Source: Nocardioides sp. Root190 (GTDB taxonomy: Bacteria > Actinomycetota > Actinomycetes > Propionibacteriales > Nocardioidaceae). Taken from it: a stretch of DNA of 64,000 nt. Position numbers and translations under genes: made by a program. Shown piece after piece: positions 23,853-32,870 of the stretch. Location: positions 616,800 through 680,799 of the forward strand of contig NZ_LMIA01000010.1 in assembly GCF_001428565.1 (NCBI RefSeq), read 5' to 3'. How positions within the stretch are numbered: the first letter of the stretch is position 1; each line of letters opens with the position of its first letter. The notes beneath the pieces were generated by a model that was given only the letters and a program-made list of their open reading frames with translations, was not told the origin of the DNA and did no database searches.

Positions 23853-23900
23853 GGATGTCATGCGATGTGGTCGCCGGAGCAGCCACTTCGCATGACATCC
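23853..23900. repeat. Palindromic repeat R2 (GATGTCATGCGA family)
   Basis: GGATGTCATGCGATGTGG at 23853-23870 and CCACTTCGCATGACATCC at 23883-23900 pair over 18 positions with a single mismatch around a 12-nt loop. It lies in the 124-bp gap between the BrkB stop and the DUF559 start. The strong stem could terminate brkB transcription, but the same 18-mer at R1 makes it a repeat family rather than a simple terminator. Confidence 0.8.
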
Positions 23901-23908
23901 GCCAGCGG

Positions 23909-25042
23909 CTACCCCGGCGGGAGCTGGTCCAGCTGGTCCAGCTGGATCGCCTGGGTCGGCTCCTCGGCGGCCTCGGGGCGCGGCGGCCGGCCGGGGATGT
24001 GCTGCTTGATGATCTCCTCGGTGACCGGGTCGAGGACGATCTCGTGCGAGTCACCGTCGCGTCCGTCGAAGCGCACGGCGACGGTCTCGAAGCCCTTGTG
24101 GCGCTGCATCTGCGCGTACATCGCGTAGGCGCGGCGGTCGGCCTCGGTCAGGTCGACCGAGTCGGTGAACGGCGTGAGCAGCGCGCGCGGCCACAACCTG
24201 CGGGCCAGCACCACGTTGACCTCGATGCCCAGCACACCCATGATCGCGCCGATGTAGAGCAGGCCCATCAGGCCGAGGACCACACCGAAGGTCTGGGTCA
24301 TCGAGTTGGCCTCGGCGCTCGCGATGACGCCGGTGACGTAGACGGTGCCGATGTACTGCAGGAACTGCCACAGGACCGCGACGGTGAAGCCACCGGGCGC
24401 TGCCCGGATGCCACGGTCCCGGATCGCCCGGGCCGCAGCCAACCGCAGCAGGGCCGTCATGCCGAGCCCCAGGATCACCACGGTGATCAACCGGACCAGC
24501 CAGTGGAACCACCCGTGCCGGGACAGCTCGCCGACGACATCGGTCTCGACGAGCACCGCCGAGCCGATCGAGATCACCAGGATCGCGGTCCCCGCGACGG
24601 CCAGCAGGAAGAGGCTGTTGACCCGCGTCATCACCGGGTGCGGGCGGCTGTTGCGCGGCACGGCCCAGGCCGCCGACTGCACGTTCTGCAGGGCGAGACC
24701 GAGGCCGAGCGCGCCGTACAGAGCCGTGAGTGCACCGACGATGATGCCGCCCGTCGAGCCCTGCAGGCCCTCCGGACGACCGAGCGCGTCACCGATGATC
24801 GGGAACTGTCCGAGCGCGGAGTCGAGCACCTGCTCCTGGAGGTTCGGACGGCCCTCGAGGATGAACCCGAGGATCGAGGTGCCGAGCAGCAGGAGCGGGA
24901 AGATCGACAGGAACGCGTAGAACGTCAGGATCGCTGCGAGGTAGTTGCCCTGGTCGTCGAAGAACTTGTAGATGACCGCCAGCGGGAAGCCGAAGACCGC
25001 GCGGCGGCGCTGCCCGCGATCGATGTCTCCGACAACTCCCAC
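23909..25042 (-). CDS. YihY/virulence factor BrkB family membrane protein
   Basis: Protein of 377 aa, GTG start 25042. It has six predicted membrane segments, with the family block YLAAILTFYAFLSIFPLLLLG near residues 34-54 and GLGLALQNVQSAAWAVPRNSRP near 105-130. The last ~80 residues are a soluble tail ending in the short repeat QLDQLDQLPPG. The family was once thought to be RNase BN; it is now an integral membrane protein family of uncertain transport or lipid function. Confidence 0.87.
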   Translation of the reverse strand: MGVVGDIDRGQRRRAVFGFPLAVIYKFFDDQGNYLAAILTFYAFLSIFPLLLLGTSILGFILEGRPNLQEQVLDSALGQFPIIGDALGRPEGLQGSTGGIIVGALTALYGALGLGLALQNVQSAAWAVPRNSRPHPVMTRVNSLFLLAVAGTAILVISIGSAVLVETDVVGELSRHGWFHWLVRLITVVILGLGMTALLRLAAARAIRDRGIRAAPGGFTVAVLWQFLQYIGTVYVTGVIASAEANSMTQTFGVVLGLMGLLYIGAIMGVLGIEVNVVLARRLWPRALLTPFTDSVDLTEADRRAYAMYAQMQRHKGFETVAVRFDGRDGDSHEIVLDPVTEEIIKQHIPGRPPRPEAAEEPTQAIQLDQLDQLPPG

Positions 25043-25109
25043 AGGCGCAACCTATGACATCGCCCACGCCGATCCGGGGAGGGGCGGCATCTTGCGCCCA
25101 CCGGCGCCG

Positions 25110-27044
25110 CTACCGGCGCCACGCCTCGAACCCCTCGACGAGGGTCGCGCCGGGGTCCACCTCGGCGCCGACGGCGAACCCGAACCGCCGACGCACGTCA
25201 CGATCGGCGAAGTCCAGGACCCCGCCGACATCGAAGCGGAAGAGCCTCTCCCACTCACCCGAGGCCTGCGCGGCGTACGCCGTCACCTGGCTCCCACGCA
25301 GCGCGAAGCCGAGGCGTGAGCCGGGACCGGAGAGGTCGAGGGTGCCGTCCAGGGAACCGAGCGGCTCGGTGACGCCGGTCGCGTCCAGGCCGCCGGAGCG
25401 CAGGTCCCAGCCGACCCGACGGAGCCGGTGGTTGTAGCGGATCAGGAGGTGGTTGTCGGCGTCCTGCGCGACGCCCAGGAAGAGCCGGTTGCCCCCGCCG
25501 GCGAGCAGCAGGTCCGTGCGCACCGATGCCGCGAAGCGCCGCGAGCGCACCGGCTCCTGGCTGCGCAGGATCGTGTGGGTCGGCTCGGACGCCACCACGG
25601 CCAGCGGGGCGCTCAGCGCGACGGACCGGTAGTCGTCCGGGCCGGGGGCCGGGGCGAACAGGTCCAGCTCGGCGAGGTGCTCGGTGAGCAGCCGGCCGAG
25701 GCGGGCACGTCGGACCGGCTCGACCTCGGCCAGGTCGGTGGTCTCCGACGGGTCGGTCGACAGGTCGTAGAGCTCGTCGCGGTCATCGCGCAGGTGTCGC
25801 ACCAGCTTGTAGCGGCCCCGGCGCACGGCGGCATGCGGATGGACGGCGCCGATGTGGTGCGGGTAGGCCCAGAACAGGGTGTCCCGGTCGCTGCTGCCGC
25901 CGCGGATGACCCGGGAGAGGTCGATCCCGTCGACCTGGCGGGGCGTCGGTACGCGGGCGAGGGCTGCCGCTGTCGGCAGGACGTCGATCGTGCTCGCCAG
26001 CTCGTCGGAGACCTGACCGGCCGCACCGGTGCCCGGCCACCACGCGATCAACGGCACCCGGATCCCGCCCTCGTAGAGCTGGCCCTTGACGCCGCGCAGC
26101 GGCTGGTTGGCCGGGCGGTTCGGGCCACCGTTGTCGCTGGTGACCAGGAGCAGGGTGTTGCGGGCGATGCCCTGGGTGCGCAGCTCGTCGACGATCCGGC
26201 CGACCTGCTGGTCCACGCTCTCCAGCATCGCCGCGAGCTGGGGGCGCGCGCCCGGGCCGCCGGCGCCCGGCTTGGCGTCGTACTTCGCGACCAGTCCGGG
26301 CTTGCCGTCCAGCGTCGTGTGCACTGCGTAGTTGGACACGTGCAGGAAGAAGGGCTCGTCCCGGTGCCGGCGCACGAAGTCGACGGCCTCCTGGGCGAGC
26401 CGGTCGGTGAGGTGCTCGCCCGGCGCGCGGGCAGGGAGAGAGGGCATGAAGAAGTACGGATGGAAGTAGTCGCCGCCGCCGATGTAGAGCTGCTCGGAGG
26501 CGATCACCTCGTCGAAGCCGTGCGCGAACGGGTTGCCCGGCCGCGAGCGGTAGTCGCCGCTGTAGGTCTCGGTCAGGTGCCACTTGCCGATCAGACCGGT
26601 CGTGTAGCCGCGCGGACGCAGCACGTCCGGGATCGTGGTGAGGTCGGTGGACAGGTGCAGGTCGCTGGCCGCGCCCTCGCCGCGCAGGTAGTCGGTGATG
26701 CCGGTGCGCCCCGGGAACTGGCCGGTCACCAGCGCGGCCCGGCTCGGGGAGCACAGCGGTGCGGCGGCGTACGCCTGGGTGAACCGGGTGCCCTCCTCGG
26801 CCAGCTGGTCGATCCGCGGCGTCTCGTTGAACGTGTTGCCGTAGCAGCCGAGCTCGTCCCACCCGAGGTCGTCGATCGAGACGACGATGACGTTGGGCCG
26901 ACGCCCGGCGGCCCGCGGAGCCCTTCTGGTCTCGCCCGCCGACCCGACGGCACCCGCGGCGAACGGCACCGCAGCGGCCGCTCCCCCCACCGCAGCACCT
27001 CGCAGGACGGTACGACGGGTCGCGGGAAGGGTCTGCCGAGTCAT
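25110..27044 (-). CDS. Tat-exported sulfatase with C-terminal beta-sandwich domain
   Basis: Protein of 644 aa. The twin-arginine signal RRTVLRG is at residues 10-16. The sulfatase domain (~48-450) starts RPNVIVVSIDDLGWDELGCYG, with metal-binding D58/D59. The CSPSR motif supplies Cys 98, which must be converted to formylglycine. Later come VTSDNGGPNRPAN and YELVRHLRDD-like blocks (here YKLVRHLRDD). Residues ~510-644 look like a concanavalin-type beta-sandwich (LRRVGWDLRSGG, SRLGFALRGSQVTAYAAQ). It probably removes sulfate from extracellular glycans or sterols. No formylglycine-generating enzyme is in the window. The AT-rich 47 bp upstream (27045-27091) may hold its promoter. Confidence 0.9.
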   Translation of the reverse strand: MTRQTLPATRRTVLRGAAVGGAAAAVPFAAGAVGSAGETRRAPRAAGRRPNVIVVSIDDLGWDELGCYGNTFNETPRIDQLAEEGTRFTQAYAAAPLCSPSRAALVTGQFPGRTGITDYLRGEGAASDLHLSTDLTTIPDVLRPRGYTTGLIGKWHLTETYSGDYRSRPGNPFAHGFDEVIASEQLYIGGGDYFHPYFFMPSLPARAPGEHLTDRLAQEAVDFVRRHRDEPFFLHVSNYAVHTTLDGKPGLVAKYDAKPGAGGPGARPQLAAMLESVDQQVGRIVDELRTQGIARNTLLLVTSDNGGPNRPANQPLRGVKGQLYEGGIRVPLIAWWPGTGAAGQVSDELASTIDVLPTAAALARVPTPRQVDGIDLSRVIRGGSSDRDTLFWAYPHHIGAVHPHAAVRRGRYKLVRHLRDDRDELYDLSTDPSETTDLAEVEPVRRARLGRLLTEHLAELDLFAPAPGPDDYRSVALSAPLAVVASEPTHTILRSQEPVRSRRFAASVRTDLLLAGGGNRLFLGVAQDADNHLLIRYNHRLRRVGWDLRSGGLDATGVTEPLGSLDGTLDLSGPGSRLGFALRGSQVTAYAAQASGEWERLFRFDVGGVLDFADRDVRRRFGFAVGAEVDPGATLVEGFEAWRR

Positions 27045-27091
27045 GAGGCGAAATACTACATAGACTTACTCGACATTCACGGGAGCGGGTC

Positions 27092-27478
27092 TCACTCCGG
27101 AGCGCGTTCACCCTCGTCGCGCTGCTCGTCGTGCTGACGGCGCTGCTCGTCGTGGCGACGTCGTTGCTCGTCGGCCCGCTCGCGCAGCTTGCGCAGGAAC
27201 TCCTCGTCCTTCGCCGGGTCAGCGGCGGCGAACCGGCCGCGGCGCTCGTACTCCGGGAAGTCCGGCGCCGCTCCCTGGTCGCGCGTCAGCGGCCGCTCCG
27301 GCGTCGGCCGCCCGGCGACCAGCCAGGCGATCGAGCCCGCGAGGGGGAAGAACAGCACGATGAGGACCCACCACGTCTTGGCGAGGTGGCGGACCCCGTC
27401 CTCACGGGCACCGATGACGTCGACGAGGCAGTAGATCCACAGGATGAGGATCAACAGCCCGGGCAGCAGCCTGATCAT
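27092..27478 (-). CDS. PLDc_N-domain small membrane protein
   Basis: Protein of 128 aa from ATG 27478; the long open frame continuing to 28582 is antisense-frame noise inside the next gene. Two membrane segments (LLPGLLILILWIYCLVDV and WWVLIVLFFPLAGSIAWLVA) are typical of the phospholipase D nuclease N-terminal domain found in stand-alone actinobacterial proteins. The C-terminal ~60 residues are highly charged with the near-repeat RHDEQRRQHDEQRDE, probably helical. Function unknown. Confidence 0.8.
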   Translation of the reverse strand: MIRLLPGLLILILWIYCLVDVIGAREDGVRHLAKTWWVLIVLFFPLAGSIAWLVAGRPTPERPLTRDQGAAPDFPEYERRGRFAAADPAKDEEFLRKLRERADEQRRRHDEQRRQHDEQRDEGERAPE

Positions 27479-27543
27479 GGCGTGATCATGCCGGTCCTGA
27501 CGGCTGCCCGTGGGCGAATTCCCGTGGTGATCGCCCGTCAGGC

Positions 27544-28719
27544 TCAGTACGACTTCGGCAACCCCAGGCTGTGCATCGCCACGAAGTTCAGGATCATCTC
27601 CCGGCTGACCGGCGCGATCCGGCCCAGGCGGGCGGCGACGAGCATGTTGCCGAGGCCGTACTCCTGGGTCAGGCCGTTGCCGCCATGGGTGTGCACCGCG
27701 ACGTCGGTCGCGTTGCAGGCGACCTCGCCGCCGGCGTACTTGGCCATGTTGGCGTACTCGCCGGCCGTGAAGTCGTCGCCGGCGTCGTAGAGGGCGGCCG
27801 CCTTCTGCCACAGCAGGCGGGCCTGCTCCAGCTCGATCTTCACCTTCGCGAGCGGGTGCGCGATGCCCTGGTGGGCGCCGATGGGCTGGTCCTTCCAGAC
27901 CGAGCGCTCCTTGGCGTACGCCGTCGCCTTCTCGAGCGCGTAGCGGCCGATGCCGCAGGAGAACGCCGCGCCCATGATCCGCTCGGGGTTGAGGCCCGCG
28001 AACAGCTGCCAGAGGCCGCCGTCCTCGTCGCCGACCAGCGCGTCGAGGGGAACCCGGACGTCGTCCAGGAACAGCGTGAACTGCTTCTCCGGGGCCTGCC
28101 AGGACATCGGGATGGGCTGCTTGGTGAAGCCCTCCGCGTCGGTGGGCACCACGAACAGCGCCGGCTTGAGCTTGCCGGTCTTCGCGTCCTCGGTGCGCGA
28201 CACGATGAGCACCGACTGCGCCTCGTCGACACCGGAGATGAAGGTCTTCTGGCCCTTGATCACCCAGCTGTCGCCGTCGCGGGTGGCGGTGGTGGTGATC
28301 TGGTGGGAGTTCGAGCCCGCGTCGGCCTCGGTGATGCCGAAGGCCATCAGGTGGGTGCCGTCGGAGATGCTCGGCAGCCAGTGCTGCTTCTGCTCCTCGG
28401 TGCCGCAGCGAGCGATGATCGAGCCGCAGATCGCCGGGGAGACCACCATCATCAGCAGCGGCGCACCCGCCGCCGCGGACTCCTCGAGGACCGCCGCGAG
28501 GTCGGCCATGCCGCCGCCCCCGCCGCCGTACTCCTCGGGGAGGTTGACGCCGAGGAAGCCGTTCTGGCCCATCTCGAGCCACATCTCGGTCATCTTGCCG
28601 CCCTCGCGGGCCTGCTTCTCGACGTACTCGCGGCCGTACTTGCTGGCCAGCTTCTTGACCGCCTCGCGCAGCGCGAGGCGCTCCTCGGGCTCGGTGAACA
28701 TCGTGGTGGCGGTGGACAT
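27544..28719 (-). CDS. Acyl-CoA dehydrogenase (last gene of the acyl-CoA carboxylase operon)
   Basis: Protein of 391 aa; ATG 28719 shares one base with the carboxylase alpha stop. Landmarks: MAFGITEADAGSNSHQI (FAD/acyl-CoA loop), WVIKGQKTFISG, the middle beta domain, and HTHGGNGLTQEYGLGNMLVAARLGRIAPVS at the C-terminus, given here in parts. It oxidises an acyl-CoA to the enoyl-CoA with an electron-transfer flavoprotein as acceptor. The second dehydrogenase in this operon suggests two successive oxidations or two chain types. Position resembles FadE12 of the accA2/accD2 region of M. tuberculosis, from memory. Confidence 0.9.
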   Translation of the reverse strand: MSTATTMFTEPEERLALREAVKKLASKYGREYVEKQAREGGKMTEMWLEMGQNGFLGVNLPEEYGGGGGGMADLAAVLEESAAAGAPLLMMVVSPAICGSIIARCGTEEQKQHWLPSISDGTHLMAFGITEADAGSNSHQITTTATRDGDSWVIKGQKTFISGVDEAQSVLIVSRTEDAKTGKLKPALFVVPTDAEGFTKQPIPMSWQAPEKQFTLFLDDVRVPLDALVGDEDGGLWQLFAGLNPERIMGAAFSCGIGRYALEKATAYAKERSVWKDQPIGAHQGIAHPLAKVKIELEQARLLWQKAAALYDAGDDFTAGEYANMAKYAGGEVACNATDVAVHTHGGNGLTQEYGLGNMLVAARLGRIAPVSREMILNFVAMHSLGLPKSY

Positions 28720-30695
28720 CAGTTCTCCTCCTCCGAGCCCGCGGGCTCGACGACGGCGAGCACGGTGCCCGCCTCGACCTGCTGGCCCGCGGCAGCGGAC
28801 AGCTCGGTGACGGTGCCGTCGTACGGCGCCGTGATGGTGTGCTGCATCTTCATGGCTTCCATGACCAGCAGTGCCTGGCCCTCGCGGACGACGTCGCCGA
28901 CCGCGGCTCGCACGGCGATCACGCTGCCCGGCATCGGCGCCAGCAACGAGCCGGCGGCGACCTGGGTCGACGGGTCGACGAAGCGCGGCACGATCCGCAG
29001 CGTCGCGCCACCCCGCGGTCCGTCGACGAGGACCGCCTCGCCGAGGACCCGTACGTCGTAGCGACGGGTGACACCGTCGACGTCGAGCACGACCTCGGTG
29101 GGCGAGGCCGTCACGACGGTGACCGGACGCCCGGCATCCGGCTCGGCGAGCGTGTAGCCGCCCACCCCGCCGAACCACGGCACGACGACCTCGTCGGCAC
29201 CGATCGCGAAGGTGGTCGTGCGCGGACCGGCCACGACGTTGCGGAAGCCCGCTGGGATGCGGGACTGCACACGCGCCGCAAGCCGGCGGTGCTCGGCGAG
29301 CGCGACGACCCCGGCGAACGGCACCAGGTCGTCGGATCCGGGCCCGGCCAGGGTCTCGGGGAACTCGCCGTAGAACGACGTCGCGAGGCCCGTGAGGTCC
29401 AGGAAGGCCGGGTGCCGCAAGGAGGCAACGAGCTGGTCGCGGTTGGTGACCAGCCCGTGGATCCGGGCCTTCTCCAGCGTCCGGGCCAGGGAGCGCGCCG
29501 CCTGCTCACGGGTCGGCGCCCAGGCGATCACCTTCGACAACATCGCGTCGTAGTGGGTGCCGACCTCGTCACCGGACTCGAAGCCGGTGTCGAGCCGGAT
29601 GCCGTAGCCGTCGAGCGCGAAGGTGTCGTCGTGCTCCACTGCGAGCTCGAGCAGTCGGCCGGTCTGCGGGGCGTAGTCGGCGGACGGGTCCTCGGCGTAG
29701 AGCCGGACCTCGATCGCGTGACCCACCGGCACCCGGTCGCCGCTGGTCACCTCGAGACCGCGGCCCTCGGCGACGGCGATCTGCAGCTCCACCAGGTCGA
29801 CGCCGTGGATCAGCTCCGAGACGGGGTGCTCCACCTGGAGGCGGGTGTTCATCTCCAGGAAGAAGAAGCGCTCCGTGTCGGCGTCGTACAGGAACTCCAC
29901 GGTGCCCGCGCCGACGTAGTCGACCGCCGCAGCCGCGGCTCGCGCCGCGTCGTGCATCGCGGTGCGCACCGCAGCGGACAGACCGGGGGCAGGCGCCTCC
30001 TCGACGACCTTCTGGTGCCGGCGTTGCAGCGAGCAGTCGCGGGTGCCGAAGACCTCGACGGCGCCCGCGCGGTCACCGACCACCTGGACCTCGACGTGAC
30101 GGCCGCGCTCGACATAGGGCTCGACGAACACGGTGCCGTCTCCGAAGGCGGACGCCGCCTCGGAGGAGGCCTTCTCGACCTCGTCGGCCAGGTCCGCGAG
30201 TGCGCGGACGACGCGCATCCCGCGGCCACCGCCACCGGCCGATGCCTTGACCAGCAGCGGCAGGTCCGCCTCGGTCGCCGTGTCGACACCCAGGTTGCCG
30301 AGGACGGGGACGCCCGCGGCCTCCATCAGCTTCTTGGACTCGATCTTGGAGCCCATCCGGTCGATCGAGTCCGGGTCCGGTCCGATCCACGCCAGTCCGG
30401 CGTCGGCGACCTGGCGGGCGAACGCAGCGTTCTCCGACAGGAAGCCGTAGCCGGGGTGGATCGCGTCGGCACCCGCCTTGCGGGCGGCCTCGATCACGAG
30501 GTCGCCGCGCAGGTAGGTCTCGGCGGGCGTGTTCCCCGGCAGTCGTACGGCGACGTCCGCCTCGCGCACGAACGGCAGCCCGGCGTCGGCGTCGGAGTGC
30601 ACCGCCACCGTCTCGATGCCGAGGCGGCGGGCCGTGCGGAAGACGCGGCGGGCGATCTCGCCACGGTTGGCGACGAGCAGTCGCTGGATGGCCAT
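28719..30695 (-). CDS. Acyl-CoA carboxylase alpha subunit (biotin carboxylase + BCCP)
   Basis: Protein of 658 aa. Biotin carboxylase (~1-450): LLVANRGEIARRVFRTARR, DAIHPGYGFLSENAAFA, KASAGGGGRGMRVV, FFLEMNTRLQVEHPVSE. The C-terminal carrier domain has the biotinylation site VMEAMKMQH with Lys 616. It transfers CO2 from bicarbonate to biotin for the beta subunit. Length and layout fit actinobacterial AccA1/AccA2-type subunits that serve 3-methylcrotonyl- or related acyl-CoA carboxylases in catabolism rather than fatty-acid synthesis. Confidence 0.93.
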   Translation of the reverse strand: MAIQRLLVANRGEIARRVFRTARRLGIETVAVHSDADAGLPFVREADVAVRLPGNTPAETYLRGDLVIEAARKAGADAIHPGYGFLSENAAFARQVADAGLAWIGPDPDSIDRMGSKIESKKLMEAAGVPVLGNLGVDTATEADLPLLVKASAGGGGRGMRVVRALADLADEVEKASSEAASAFGDGTVFVEPYVERGRHVEVQVVGDRAGAVEVFGTRDCSLQRRHQKVVEEAPAPGLSAAVRTAMHDAARAAAAAVDYVGAGTVEFLYDADTERFFFLEMNTRLQVEHPVSELIHGVDLVELQIAVAEGRGLEVTSGDRVPVGHAIEVRLYAEDPSADYAPQTGRLLELAVEHDDTFALDGYGIRLDTGFESGDEVGTHYDAMLSKVIAWAPTREQAARSLARTLEKARIHGLVTNRDQLVASLRHPAFLDLTGLATSFYGEFPETLAGPGSDDLVPFAGVVALAEHRRLAARVQSRIPAGFRNVVAGPRTTTFAIGADEVVVPWFGGVGGYTLAEPDAGRPVTVVTASPTEVVLDVDGVTRRYDVRVLGEAVLVDGPRGGATLRIVPRFVDPSTQVAAGSLLAPMPGSVIAVRAAVGDVVREGQALLVMEAMKMQHTITAPYDGTVTELSAAAGQQVEAGTVLAVVEPAGSEEEN

Positions 30696-30724
30696 CAGGC
30701 GGGTCCTCTTCCTTCAGCGGATGG

Positions 30725-30783
30725 GTTTCGACGCGTCATGCTCGTTCCTCGCATGCCGCTGCTCGCTTCATCACAGTCGAAAC
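30725..30783. repeat. Imperfect inverted repeat overlapping the carboxyltransferase stop
   Basis: GTTTCGAC at 30725-30732 pairs with GTCGAAAC at 30776-30783; inside, CATGC 30737-30741 pairs with GCATG 30751-30755 around TCGTTCCTC. The right arm contains the last codons (Phe-Arg-Leu) and stop of the beta-subunit gene. The phrase TTTCGAC...CTCGTTCCTCGC resembles dispersed intergenic repeats I associate with Nocardioides. It fills most of the 75-bp gap between the two carboxylase genes. Confidence 0.5.
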
Positions 30784-32393
30784 ACCCCGAAGTTCATGGC
30801 GCCCTCGATGGGCTGGTTGTCGATGACGGACAGGCAGATGCCGAGCACGGTGCGGGTGTCCCGCGGGTCGATGACGCCGTCGTCGTAGACCATCCCGGAC
30901 AGGACGTAGGGCAGGGACTGCTCCTCGATCTGGGCCTCGACCATCTGCTTCACGGCGACGAAGCCCTCGGCATCGAAGACCTGGCCCTTCTTCTCCGCGG
31001 ACTCGCGCGCGACGATCTCGAGGACACCGGCGAGCTGCGCCGGACCCATGACCGAGGACTTCGCGGACGGCCAGGTGAAGAGGAAGCGCGGGTCGTAGGC
31101 GCGGCCGTTCATGCCGTAGTTGCCGGCGCCGTAGGACGCGCCCATGATCACCGTCAGGTGCGGCACGGAGGAGTTGCTCACCGCGTTGATCATCTGGGCG
31201 CCATGCTTGATGATCCCGCCCTGCTCGTACTCCGCACCGACCATGTAGCCGGTGGTGTTGTGCAGGAACAGCAGCGGGGTGTCCTTCTGGTTCGCGAGCT
31301 GGATGAACTGCGCGGCCTTCTGCGCCTCCTCGCTCATCAGGACCCCGCGGGCGTTGGCGATCACCCCGATCGGGTGACCGTGCAGCTGCGCCCACCCGAC
31401 GCACAACGCCGATCCGTAGAGCGGCTTGAACTCGTCGAAGGGCTGCTCGTTCTCCGGGCTGGTGCCGTCGACGATGCGCAGGATCGCCTCACGCGGGTCG
31501 AACGGCTCCTTGAGGTCGGTCGGGATCAGGTCGAGCAGGTCCTCGGGGTCGAGGTCCGGCTCGGCGTACTCCAGCGCACGACCGGTGGGCGGGTTGCCCT
31601 TCTTGCGCCAGTTGAGCCGCGCCACGGCGCGGCGGGCGAGCCGGATGGCATCGCGCTCGTCGGCCGCGAGGAAGTCGGACAGTCCGGAGACCCTGGAGTG
31701 CATCTCGGCGCCGCCGAGGGTCTCGTCGTCGGACTCCTCACCGGTGGCCATCTTCACCAGCGGCGGACCGGCCAGGAAGACCTTCGCCTGCTCCTTGACC
31801 ATGATCACGTAGTCGCTCATGCCGGGGACGTACGCGCCGCCGGCCGTCGAGTTGCCGAACACGACGGAGATCGTCGGCTGCTTGCGCGCCGAGGAGCGGG
31901 TCAGGTCACGGAACCCGCGACCCCCCGGGATGAAGATCTCCTTCTGCGTGGGCAGGTCGGCGCCGCCGGACTCGGTGAGGTTGATCGAGGGGAGGTTGTT
32001 CTTCTCCGCGATCTCGCCGGCCCGGAAGGACTTCTTCAGCGACCACGGGTTGAGCGCACCGCCCTTCACCGTCGGGTCGTTGGCGATGATCATGCACTCG
32101 ACACCCTCGACCACGCCGATGCCGGTGACGAGCGAGGCACCGACCGCGAAGTCGCTGCCCCAGCCGGCGAGCGGCATCAGCTCGAGGAAGGCCGAGCCCT
32201 CGTCGACGAGGAGCTCGATCCGCTCGCGGGCGGTGAGCTTGCCGCGCTCGCGGTGGCGGGCGATGTACTTGCCGCCGGCCTCGACCGCCTTGGTCTGCTC
32301 GGCGTGCAGGTCGGCCAGCTTGGCCTCCATCGAGGCGCGGCGCTGCTCCTCGACGGTGGGCTCGTCCAGGCCGATGTCGTCGGTGGCGGTCAT
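30771..32393 (-). CDS. Acyl-CoA carboxylase beta subunit (carboxyltransferase)
   Basis: Protein of 540 aa from ATG 32393. Two crotonase-like carboxyltransferase halves: GGKYIARHRERGKLTARERI, SINLTESGGADLPTQ, FGNSTAGGAYVPGMSDYV in the N half, and PLLFLHNTTGYMVGAEYE, MGASYGAGNYGMNGRAY in the C half. It carboxylates an acyl-CoA using carboxybiotin from the alpha subunit. Closest in layout to methylcrotonyl/geranyl-CoA carboxylase beta subunits; with an AtuA-type gene in the operon, a branched or terpenoid acyl-CoA is plausible. Confidence 0.93.
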   Translation of the reverse strand: MTATDDIGLDEPTVEEQRRASMEAKLADLHAEQTKAVEAGGKYIARHRERGKLTARERIELLVDEGSAFLELMPLAGWGSDFAVGASLVTGIGVVEGVECMIIANDPTVKGGALNPWSLKKSFRAGEIAEKNNLPSINLTESGGADLPTQKEIFIPGGRGFRDLTRSSARKQPTISVVFGNSTAGGAYVPGMSDYVIMVKEQAKVFLAGPPLVKMATGEESDDETLGGAEMHSRVSGLSDFLAADERDAIRLARRAVARLNWRKKGNPPTGRALEYAEPDLDPEDLLDLIPTDLKEPFDPREAILRIVDGTSPENEQPFDEFKPLYGSALCVGWAQLHGHPIGVIANARGVLMSEEAQKAAQFIQLANQKDTPLLFLHNTTGYMVGAEYEQGGIIKHGAQMINAVSNSSVPHLTVIMGASYGAGNYGMNGRAYDPRFLFTWPSAKSSVMGPAQLAGVLEIVARESAEKKGQVFDAEGFVAVKQMVEAQIEEQSLPYVLSGMVYDDGVIDPRDTRTVLGICLSVIDNQPIEGAMNFGVFRL

Positions 32394-32860
32394 GCCTCCA
32401 CCACCGCCTTCATCTTCTCCAGCGTGGTGCGCATGCCGCGCTCGTTGGTCTTCGTGCGGAGCCGGCCCAGCAGGAGCCAGTAGCCGCGGATGTACCAGGC
32501 GGGCGTGAGCTTGAAGTACTCCGTGACGCTGGTGCCGCCGTTCTCCGTCTGCATCCGGTAGCCCCACGTGTTGATCACGTTGCCCTCGAGACCGACCGCG
32601 AACTCGAAGACCTCGTGCGGCACGGCAGCGGTGACGGTGCAGGGCGTCCAGTACGTCGGCCCGACACCGTTGCGCTTCACGTGGCCCTTGAAGCGCGCAC
32701 CGGCAGCGGGGCCGGTCGCGCCGTGGGTCCACTGCGCCTCGAAGGTCTCCGGCGAGAACTCACCGATCCGGGTCACGTCGCTGACCAGTGCCCAGACCTC
32801 CTCCACGGGGGCCTTCATGTGCACGGTCACTTCGCCGCCGAGCGGCTTGAGCAGGTTCAT
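32390..32860 (-). CDS. SRPBCC (START-like) family protein
   Basis: Protein of 156 aa from ATG 32860, overlapping the carboxyltransferase start by ATGA. Polyketide-cyclase/START-like pattern: HMKAPVEEVWALVSDVTRIGEFSPE, then WTHGATGPAAGARFKG and a long C-terminal helix (GRLRTKTNERGMRTTLEKMKA). The fold binds hydrophobic ligands in a deep cavity. Inside a carboxylase/dehydrogenase operon, it may carry or shield the lipidic substrate. Confidence 0.85.
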   Translation of the reverse strand: MNLLKPLGGEVTVHMKAPVEEVWALVSDVTRIGEFSPETFEAQWTHGATGPAAGARFKGHVKRNGVGPTYWTPCTVTAAVPHEVFEFAVGLEGNVINTWGYRMQTENGGTSVTEYFKLTPAWYIRGYWLLLGRLRTKTNERGMRTTLEKMKAVVEA

Positions 32861-32870
32861 CGTCGTCCCT

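Noticed and set aside
23785..24054. 90-residue N-terminal extension of the DUF559 protein
   Set aside because: It would translate repeat R2 and the 3' end of the BrkB gene, giving Ser/Arg-rich sequence unlike the family.
27092..28582. A 496-codon protein on the minus strand
   Set aside because: Only its last 128 codons (from ATG 27478) form a plausible PLDc_N protein; the rest is out-of-frame sequence of the acyl-CoA dehydrogenase.
28839..32483. 1214-codon open frame on the plus strand
   Set aside because: Antisense shadow of both acyl-CoA carboxylase subunits, which have intact catalytic motifs.
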